DNA of 64,000 nucleotides from contig PNMH01000001.1 in assembly GCA_013823505.1 (NCBI GenBank), positions 1 through 64,000 on the forward strand, given 5' to 3'. Of the stretch, positions 57,919 to 64,000 are shown one piece after another. The position numbers and the translations under genes are program-made. The notes beneath the pieces were generated by a model. The model had not been told where the DNA came from, ran no database searches, and saw only the letters and a list, made by a program, of their open reading frames with translations. Source of the DNA: Polaromonas sp. (lineage in GTDB: Bacteria > Pseudomonadota > Gammaproteobacteria > Burkholderiales > Burkholderiaceae). Positions within the stretch are counted from its first letter, which is position 1. The number at the start of each line of letters is the position of its first letter.

Positions 57919-59181
57919 ATGATCAGCACCCACCCGACACCGCCCACCAGCGGCCCCGCCACCTCGACCGACAAGCACAAGATCCGTTTCCTGCTGCTCG
58001 AGGGCATCCATCCCTCGGCCACGGCCGTGTTGCGGGCCGCAGGCTATTCGCACATCGACAACCTGCCGGGGTCACTGTCCGACGATGAGCTCAAGGATCG
58101 CATCGCCGACGTTCATTTCATCGGCATCCGCTCGCGCACCCAACTCTCGGCCGAGGTGCTCTCGCACGCCCGGCGCCTGGCTGCGGTGGGCTGCTTCTGT
58201 ATCGGTACCAACCAGGTCGATCTGGCGGCGGCGCGCCAGCGCGGTGTGGCGGTTTTCAACGCACCGTATTCCAACACCCGCTCGGTTGCCGAGCTGGTGC
58301 TGGCCGAGGCCATCCTGCTGATGCGCGGCATTCCTGAAAAGAACGCCGTTGCTCACCGTGGCGGCTGGTTGAAAACGGCCAGCAACTCCTACGAGATCCG
58401 CGGCAAGACGCTGGGTATCGTGGGCTATGGCGCCATCGGCTCGCAGCTCTCGGTGCTGGCCGAGGCGCTGGGCATGAAGGTGGTGTATTTCGACGTGGCT
58501 ACCCGCCTGCCGCTGGGCAACGCGAGGCCCGTGGCCAGCCTGGCCGAGCTGCTGGGCAGCGCCGACGTGGTGAGCCTGCATGTGCCTGAAACGCCCGACA
58601 CCCAGTGGATGATCGGCGCGCCGCAGATCGCGCTGATGAAGCCTGGCGCCGTGTTGATCAACGCCTCTCGCGGCAGCGTGGTCGTGCTCGAGGCGCTGGC
58701 CGAGGCCCTGCTGCGCAAGGCTCTGCTGGGTGCGGCCATCGACGTGTTTCCGCAGGAGCCGCACAGCAACCAGGACCGCTTCGAGTCTCCCTTGCGCGGG
58801 CTGGATAACGTGATCCTCACGCCGCACATCGGCGGCTCCACGCTGGAGGCGCAGGAAAACATCGGCATCGAGGTGGCTGACAAGCTGGTGCGCTACAGCG
58901 ACAACGGCACCACCACCTCGGCGGTGAACTTCCCCGAGGTGGCGCTGCCAGCGCACCCTGGCAAGCACCGCCTGCTGCACATCCATCAGAACGTACCCGG
59001 TGTGCTCTCGGGCATCAACCGCGTGTTCTACGACCACCACATCAACATCGCTGCGCAGTATCTGCAGACGCGCGAAGACCTGGGCTACGTGGTGATGGAC
59101 ATCGACGCGGCGCATTCGGAACTGGCGCTGACCGAGCTGGCCCGGGTGCCGGGCACCTTGCGCAGCCGCGTGCTGTTCTGA
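57919..59181 (+). CDS. serA: D-3-phosphoglycerate dehydrogenase
   Basis: 420 residues. The NAD-binding GYGAIGSQ lies near 169-176. The catalytic residues are recognisable: arginine in INASRGSVV near 250, glutamate in DVFPQEP near 276 and histidine in LTPHIGGST near 300. A C-terminal ACT domain (about 345-420) gives feedback control by serine. It makes 3-phosphohydroxypyruvate, the first step of serine synthesis. An N-terminal Pro/Thr-rich extension of about 20 residues precedes the conserved start. Confidence 0.93.
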   Translation: MISTHPTPPTSGPATSTDKHKIRFLLLEGIHPSATAVLRAAGYSHIDNLPGSLSDDELKDRIADVHFIGIRSRTQLSAEVLSHARRLAAVGCFCIGTNQVDLAAARQRGVAVFNAPYSNTRSVAELVLAEAILLMRGIPEKNAVAHRGGWLKTASNSYEIRGKTLGIVGYGAIGSQLSVLAEALGMKVVYFDVATRLPLGNARPVASLAELLGSADVVSLHVPETPDTQWMIGAPQIALMKPGAVLINASRGSVVVLEALAEALLRKALLGAAIDVFPQEPHSNQDRFESPLRGLDNVILTPHIGGSTLEAQENIGIEVADKLVRYSDNGTTTSAVNFPEVALPAHPGKHRLLHIHQNVPGVLSGINRVFYDHHINIAAQYLQTREDLGYVVMDIDAAHSELALTELARVPGTLRSRVLF

Positions 59182-59183
59182 AC

Positions 59184-60119
59184 GTGTCGAGCGTGATGCG
59201 GATGTCGTGGCGCGCAGCGTTGCTGGCCGGCGTGGTGGCGGTGCTGGGGCTCGCCGCCTGGCTCTGGACACCCGACAAACCGCGCAGCGAGTTGCAGGCG
59301 CGTTACCTCGCATCGCCTGCCGACCTGGTGCCGGTGGGCGACTGGCGCCTGCATGTGCGCGACAGCGGCCCGCGGGACGCGCCGGTGGTGCTGATGCTGC
59401 ACGGCTTCGGCGCCAGCCTGCACACTTGGGACACCTGGGCACAAGGGCTGAACGCCACCCACCGCGTGATCCGGTTCGATCTGCCGGGCAACGGCCTGAG
59501 CGAGCCCGACCCCGAGGGCAACTACACCGATGCGCGCAGCCTCCAATTGGTGCTGGCACTCATGGACCAGCTGGGCGTGGCGCGCGCCAGCGTGGTGGGC
59601 CATTCGATTGGCGGGCGCATGGCCTGGACGCTGGCCGCCCGCCACCCCGGGCGCGTCGAACGGCTGGTGCTGGTGGCCCCAGACGGGTTTGCCAGCCCGG
59701 GCTTTGAATACGGCAAAGCCGCCGAGGTGCCTGCGGTGCTGGGCCTCATGCGGTATGTGATGCCCAAGTCGGTGTTGCGCATGAACCTGGCGCCGGCCTA
59801 CGCCAACCCCGCCGCGCTGACCGATGAACTCACGACCCGATACCACGACCTCATGCTCGCGCCCGGCTCCCGCCAAGCCATGCTGATGCGCCTGCAGCAG
59901 ACGGTGCTCACCGACCCGCGTCCCTTGTTGGCCACCATCACGGCGCCGACCTTGCTGGTCTGGGGCGAGGCCGACGCGATGATTCCAATGGCGAACGCGC
60001 AGGACTACCTGGGCGCTGTGAAAGGCAGCCGCCTGGTCACTTTTCCCGACACCGGTCACTTGCCGCAAGAAGAAGCTGCGCAGGCCTCACTCCAGGTGGT
60101 GGCGCAGTTTCTGCGCTGA
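59184..60119 (+). CDS. alpha/beta hydrolase
   Basis: 311 residues. An N-terminal membrane helix or signal anchor (about 8-28) precedes the hydrolase fold. LMLHGFGASLHTWDTWA carries the oxyanion turn, GHSIGGRMA the nucleophile, GEADAM the acid and DTGHLPQE the histidine. GTG at 59184, 2 bp after serA, or ATG at 59196 is the start. The fold is clear; the ester or other substrate is unknown. It may be co-transcribed with serA. Confidence 0.88.
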   Translation: MSSVMRMSWRAALLAGVVAVLGLAAWLWTPDKPRSELQARYLASPADLVPVGDWRLHVRDSGPRDAPVVLMLHGFGASLHTWDTWAQGLNATHRVIRFDLPGNGLSEPDPEGNYTDARSLQLVLALMDQLGVARASVVGHSIGGRMAWTLAARHPGRVERLVLVAPDGFASPGFEYGKAAEVPAVLGLMRYVMPKSVLRMNLAPAYANPAALTDELTTRYHDLMLAPGSRQAMLMRLQQTVLTDPRPLLATITAPTLLVWGEADAMIPMANAQDYLGAVKGSRLVTFPDTGHLPQEEAAQASLQVVAQFLR

Positions 60120-60132
60120 AGGGCATGGCCCC

Positions 60133-61038
60133 TCAGCCGCGCCGGGGCATGCGCCAGGGCAGCATGGCCTGCACCACGGGCGAGACCAGCCGCGGCACGT
60201 GCAGTGTTTCGTGAAAGCTCATCACGCTCTCCCCGAGCAGGTTGCTCTGCAGCATGGCGCGTTGGTAGAACGGCGTGTCTTCCAGCTGCTGGGTGACGAG
60301 CACGTGAGCGTCGCTGCGCATGCGCCGGTCAATGCGCCACGCAGTGCGCGGCAGGCTGTGCAGCGGCGGCGCCTCGAAAGGCTGCACGCTGCCGTGGCGC
60401 CCGAAGCGCAGGGCCAGCAGTTTGCCCTGGGCCTTGCCCGGCTCCACGTCGTACAGCACGGCGGTGCTGCCGTCTTTCATCTGGCTGCGCGACCAGTCCC
60501 ATTCGGTGAACGCGCGCTCCAGCGGCTCGTCGCCTTCGTTGCTGTCCAGGTAGGCATGACCGCTCCAGCGCTGCTCGGGGTGCTGCAGCTTCACCTCCAC
60601 ACGCGCGTGCGGCGCGATCGGTCCCCAGCGGTGGCGGCCATGCGCATCGAGTGCCGTGCCGAACTTGAACAACTGGTGCGTGCGCAAGGTCACCGTGCCG
60701 CGGATGCGCCGCGGGATGGGCACGCCCACCTCGTCGATGTGGATGGTGAGCGCGTCACCGTGCCATTCGAGCTGGCTCGGGCCGATCTTGAAATGCGTGG
60801 CGTCGCGCCGATTGTGCGCGGCACCGCGTTCGGTCATGGACCAGCGTCGCGCGCCGGCGCTGTAGAGCGCCACGTTGAGTGCGCAGAAGTTGTCGGGGTC
60901 GGTGGGGCCGCGCTTGCGCGCCCACGCGTAGTAGGGCGAGAACACACTGCCCACGAACGCGATGATGGACAGGCCAAACTGGCCGTCGTCGCTCAGGGCG
61001 TCAACGTACCACCAGAGGTAGCCACCCGAGGGGACCAC
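60133..61038 (-). CDS. crtC: carotenoid 1,2-hydratase (hydroxyneurosporene synthase)
   Basis: The reading frame encodes the complete CrtC domain: GGYLWWYVDALSDDGQFG, IIAFVGSVFSPYYAWARKRG, NVALYSAGARRWSMTERG and a C-terminal LLGESVMSFHETL. It adds water across the 1,2 double bond of neurosporene or its derivatives on the way to spheroidene. The start is uncertain. GTG 61038 is the first start codon with little overlap, but conserved residues (RFDQ) lie just before it. ATG 61341 would give 402 residues, read entirely inside the 3' end of crtD in another frame. It ends 13 bp from the converging hydrolase gene. Confidence 0.88.
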   Translation of the reverse strand: MVPSGGYLWWYVDALSDDGQFGLSIIAFVGSVFSPYYAWARKRGPTDPDNFCALNVALYSAGARRWSMTERGAAHNRRDATHFKIGPSQLEWHGDALTIHIDEVGVPIPRRIRGTVTLRTHQLFKFGTALDAHGRHRWGPIAPHARVEVKLQHPEQRWSGHAYLDSNEGDEPLERAFTEWDWSRSQMKDGSTAVLYDVEPGKAQGKLLALRFGRHGSVQPFEAPPLHSLPRTAWRIDRRMRSDAHVLVTQQLEDTPFYQRAMLQSNLLGESVMSFHETLHVPRLVSPVVQAMLPWRMPRRG

Positions 61039-62528
61039 CTGGTCAAAGCGGGGCTCGCCATCACGGCCGCGGCCGCCAGCTGGCCCGAAAGCGCCGCCAT
61101 CGGGACCCCCGGGCCCGGGTGGACGCTCCCCCCCGCCAGGAAAAGGCCCGTGACCGGTGTGTTGGCGCTGGAGCGGGCGAAGGCCGAGGTCCAGCCGTGG
61201 GTCGCCTGCCCATAGAGGGCGCCCCCCGTGGCTGGAAAGAGCCGGTGGAAGTCCACCGGCGTGGTGCGCATCGACGGGGGTTCGGCGCTCTCGATCCGAA
61301 GTCCACAGCGGCGCAGCAGGGCAAAGCTGGAGTTCTCGCATTGTTCGATCGCCTCGGGTGTGATGGTTTGAAGATCGCCCGCAGCCGGTGCGTTCACCAG
61401 ACAGAGCAGGCGTTCGCGGCCGGCGGGGGCGGCCAGGTCGGTGCCGCGGTCTTGCGCGCACACATACACCGTGGGTTGTTTCGGGAGTTCACCGTGGTCG
61501 AAGATGTCCCTGAACTCGCTGGCGTAGTCGCCCCGGAAGAACACGTTGTGGCGGTCCAGCGCCACGCCGCTGGTGCGCGTGTGGATCGACCAGGTGATGG
61601 CCGAGAGTGAACGAGGGGGCGCCTTGGGCTTGACCGCGCGACGCGCGGACTGGCCGAGCAGGCCCGTGCGCAGCGCGGCCACGTCACCGTTGAACACCAC
61701 GCTGTCGGCGGGCAGGGTTTCGCCGCTGGACAGCTGCACGCCACTCACGCGCCCGTTCTTCACCTCGATGCGTTCGCACGGGCTCAGGTAGCGGAACGCA
61801 GCGCCACGCTCGCGCGCCAGGCGTTCCAGGCAGCGGGCGAGGGCGTGCATGCCGCCGTCAATGGCCCACACGCCGTCGAGCTCCACCTGCGCGATCAGCA
61901 TCAGCGTGGCCGGGGCCTCCCACGGTGAGGAGCCGGTGTAGGTGGCGTAGCGACCGAAGAGCTGTCGCAAGCGCGGGTCGGTGAAGTGCTGACCCAGGCT
62001 GTGCCACAGGCTGCGCAGCGGGCCCAGCGCGGCGAGCGTGGCCAGGCCGCGAGCCCCCAGGCCGAGCGACATGCCGAGCATGCTGGGCGAGGCGCTGCGC
62101 AGGTAGGGTCCTTCCAGCGCCGCGTAGGCGGCCTTGGCCTGCGCGCAGAAGCCCTGAAACCGTTTCGCTTCGGCCAGGCCAGCGAACTGCGCCACGGCGT
62201 CGAAGGAGCGCGCCGGATCGGCAAAGAGATCGAGTGAAGAACCGCCGTCCCACCAATGGCGCGCCAGCACCGGCAGCGGCCGGATGCGCAGCTCGGCTTC
62301 GAGTGTGGTGCCCACCGAGGCCAGGATCTGGTCGAACACCCAGCGCATGGTGAAGACGGTGGGACCGCTGTCGATGGCCGCGCCGTCCACCACCAGCTGG
62401 CGCACCTTGCCCCCGGGCGTGGCCGCGGCCTCGACCATGGTCACGTCCAGCCCCTGTTGCGCCAGCTGCAGGGCAGAGACCAGGCCCGCCATGCCGGCAC
62501 CGATGACGACGACCTTGTGCTCAGACAT
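60993..62528 (-). CDS. crtD: CrtD-type carotenoid 3,4-desaturase (methoxyneurosporene dehydrogenase)
   Basis: 511 residues of the phytoene-desaturase-like flavoprotein family. The FAD motif VVIGAGMAGLVSALQLA lies at 6-22, GGMHALARCLERLA near 226-239 and the C-terminal FAD-binding GLFLAGGSVHPGPGVPMAALSG near 465-486. The short family length and crtC/crtA partners favour CrtD over CrtI. It introduces the 3,4 double bond in hydroxylated neurosporene. The start overlaps the crtA stop by 8 bp. Confidence 0.88.
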   Translation of the reverse strand: MSEHKVVVIGAGMAGLVSALQLAQQGLDVTMVEAAATPGGKVRQLVVDGAAIDSGPTVFTMRWVFDQILASVGTTLEAELRIRPLPVLARHWWDGGSSLDLFADPARSFDAVAQFAGLAEAKRFQGFCAQAKAAYAALEGPYLRSASPSMLGMSLGLGARGLATLAALGPLRSLWHSLGQHFTDPRLRQLFGRYATYTGSSPWEAPATLMLIAQVELDGVWAIDGGMHALARCLERLARERGAAFRYLSPCERIEVKNGRVSGVQLSSGETLPADSVVFNGDVAALRTGLLGQSARRAVKPKAPPRSLSAITWSIHTRTSGVALDRHNVFFRGDYASEFRDIFDHGELPKQPTVYVCAQDRGTDLAAPAGRERLLCLVNAPAAGDLQTITPEAIEQCENSSFALLRRCGLRIESAEPPSMRTTPVDFHRLFPATGGALYGQATHGWTSAFARSSANTPVTGLFLAGGSVHPGPGVPMAALSGQLAAAAVMASPALTRWSPRVATSGGTLTP

Positions 62529-63303
62529 GGGGTTGCCCATCGACAGGCTCGGCCGTGTTCATGGCGTTGGGAGGTGTCCATTGCCCGTGATGTTCCAGCA
62601 GGCGCATGCGCACGAACATCGATTCGGAGAAGTAGTTGTGGCGGTAGGCGGTTTCGATGGCGGCCTGGTGCGCGCCCTGGTGCGCGTAGTCGAGCATGGA
62701 CGAGGTGTCTTTCCACAAACTGAAGGTGCACTGGCGAACCAGCGGCGCTTCGCCCAGCCCCATGGCCAGCGTGCAGCCGGCGGCCGACTGCATGGCCGCC
62801 TGGGTGGCTGGGGCGTTGCGCCAGAAGGCCATGGCCTTGGCGGGGCGGATGCTGGCGCGCGTGATCACGGCCAGCGGGCGCGCTGCGCCCGCGTCATCGT
62901 GCACGGTGTGGTCGGGCTTGAGGTGGGTGGCGGGTGTGGGGCCCCAGGCCTCGCCATCCCACTGGCCGCGCGAGGACAGCACCTCGTGCACCCCGCTCCA
63001 GAACTGCGCGGCGCGTTGGCGGTAGGCCTGCACGATCGGGCCGGCGAGAAAGGCATCGGCCTGCTCGGCGTGGTCGAACATCACGATCAGGCCCTGGTGG
63101 CTGGCACTCGGGCGGATGCTGAAGCCGCCGCCGTGACCGCTGCCCATGACCTTGGCAAACACCACACCGGGCACGCCTTTGAGTGAGGCGGAGCCTTGCA
63201 CCATGCGCATCCAGCCCCAGGCCTGGTGTTCGCGCAGGTAGTTCACGAGCACCACCACCACCACCCCCGAAAGGGTGATCACGTCGGGTGCGGCTTCAGC
63301 CAT
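62521..63303 (-). CDS. crtA: spheroidene monooxygenase
   Basis: 260 residues. PGVVFAKVMGSGHGGGFSIRPSASHQGL near 45-72, TRASIRPAKAMAFW near 150-163, LGEAPLVRQCTFSLWKD near 185-201 and YFSESMFVRM near 228 are CrtA signatures. It inserts a keto group at C2 of spheroidene, giving spheroidenone under oxygen. The start at 63303 (MAEAAPDV) overlaps the ispH stop by 8 bp. The hydrophobic stretch VVVVVLVNYL near the N-terminus is usual. Confidence 0.87.
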   Translation of the reverse strand: MAEAAPDVITLSGVVVVVLVNYLREHQAWGWMRMVQGSASLKGVPGVVFAKVMGSGHGGGFSIRPSASHQGLIVMFDHAEQADAFLAGPIVQAYRQRAAQFWSGVHEVLSSRGQWDGEAWGPTPATHLKPDHTVHDDAGAARPLAVITRASIRPAKAMAFWRNAPATQAAMQSAAGCTLAMGLGEAPLVRQCTFSLWKDTSSMLDYAHQGAHQAAIETAYRHNYFSESMFVRMRLLEHHGQWTPPNAMNTAEPVDGQPHV

Positions 63304-64000
63304 GCGAGAGGGCCGGCGCGCGGGCGCCGACGAGTTCGGCGGGCAGCCGGAAACTGACGTCTTCGCGCGCGCCCGCGAGGTGAACGACCTGCAACGGCTC
63401 GCCGCGCGCGTGGTCTTGCAGCGCACTCACGACGCGCTGCACCAGCAGTTCCGGGGTGGAGGCGCCCGAGGTCACGCCCACGCGCGGCGTGCCGTGCAGC
63501 CATTCGGCCTGGAGCTCGTGCTCGTCCTGCACCAGTTGGGCGGGCACGCCGCTGCGCTCGGCCACCTCGCGCAAGCGGTTGGCGTTGGAGCTGTTGCGCG
63601 CGCCGACCACCAGCACCAGATCCACCTGGGCAGCAAGGCGGCGCACGGCGATCTGCCGGTTTTGCGTGGCGTAGCAGATGCCATCCACATCGGGGCCGAC
63701 GATGCGCGGGAAACGGGCCGTGAGCGCCGCGATGATTTCGCGCGTGTCGTCCAGGCTCAAGGTGGTCTGGGTCACGTAGGCCAGCGGGGTCGTGGCGGGG
63801 AAATCGAGCCGGGCCACATCGGCGAGCTCGCTCACCAGGTGCACAGGCACATCGACCCGGCCCACCGTGCCCACCACCTCTTCGTGGCCGGCGTGGCCGA
63901 TCATCAGCAGCGTGTGACCCTGGCGGACGAAGCGCTGCGCCTGGTGGTGCACCTTGCTCACCAGCGGGCAGGTGGCGTCGATGGTCTGCAGCGCCATGGC
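63296..64000 (-). CDS. ispH: 4-hydroxy-3-methylbut-2-enyl diphosphate reductase (IspH/LytB), C-terminal part
   Basis: About 235 C-terminal residues are in the window; the N-terminus with the first iron-sulfur cysteine lies beyond 64000. Visible are the second and third cluster cysteines (DATCPLV and DGICYATQNRQ), GHAGHEEV with the proton-relay His and Glu, and SGASTPE. It makes IPP and DMAPP, precursors of carotenoids and of the bacteriochlorophyll tail. Overlap with crtA by 8 bp makes it the upstream member of the crt operon; it may be a photosynthesis-dedicated copy. Confidence 0.92.
   Translation of the reverse strand, partial: AMALQTIDATCPLVSKVHHQAQRFVRQGHTLLMIGHAGHEEVVGTVGRVDVPVHLVSELADVARLDFPATTPLAYVTQTTLSLDDTREIIAALTARFPRIVGPDVDGICYATQNRQIAVRRLAAQVDLVLVVGARNSSNANRLREVAERSGVPAQLVQDEHELQAEWLHGTPRVGVTSGASTPELLVQRVVSALQDHARGEPLQVVHLAGAREDVSFRLPAELVGARAPALSHG

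Overview
The window is high-GC DNA from a betaproteobacterium, most likely Burkholderiales (Comamonadaceae or a Rubrivivax-like relative). The signs are three Bug/TctC-type solute-binding proteins, an imuA-imuB-dnaE2 mutasome behind a LexA box, GC-rich codon use, and genes for anoxygenic phototrophy: bciA for bacteriochlorophyll, and crtC, crtD, crtA and a linked ispH for spheroidene-type carotenoids. The family level is inference from content only.

Layout. 1-6.9 kb: end of a MOT1-type permease, a chemoreceptor with a sigma-28-like promoter, a reverse-strand thioesterase/SUMF1-like/rhodanese/metallo-hydrolase group, a Crp/Fnr regulator and a glycine-zipper protein. 6.9-14.1 kb: a D-glucarate/galactarate regulon (garR, garL, gudD, a Bug protein, a LacI regulator and divergent garD) tied together by three identical GGTACCGGTACC palindromes, plus a pair of palindromic repeats. 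14.1-22.7 kb: a three-gene ABC exporter, an MFS exporter, an SRAP protein, a 19-residue membrane peptide, a glycosyltransferase and a DUF2855 protein. 22.8-26.0 kb: FecR-domain protein, OmpA-like lipoprotein and a long TolA/TonB-like protein with an (Ala-Gln)15 hexanucleotide repeat. 26.2-37.6 kb: organic-acid and amide catabolism: FAH-family hydrolase, hyuA/hyuB, an unknown 122-residue protein, a COG0523 GTPase, two Bug proteins, two LysR regulators and a tartrate/malate dehydrogenase. 37.7-45 kb: SOS mutasome, EVE protein and an AbiE toxin-antitoxin pair with a perfect operator palindrome. 45-49.5 kb: a second chemoreceptor with cheW behind another sigma-28-like promoter, then bciA and a NUDIX hydrolase.

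49.6-54.9 kb is the most unusual part. It is an AT-richer array of nine small genes of mostly unknown function, cut into modules by a roughly 63-bp imperfect palindromic repeat. There are six full copies with a constant 50-bp core, one collapsed copy and three partial copies. Nearly every module holds one gene. It looks like a cassette array but lacks classical attC core sites, and no integrase is present in the window.

55-64 kb: DUF4331/lipoprotein/DUF4198 group, a serA-type dehydrogenase, an alpha/beta hydrolase, then the carotenoid genes reading leftwards in the order ispH, crtA, crtD, crtC with overlapping ends. No rRNA, tRNA or CRISPR array was recognised.
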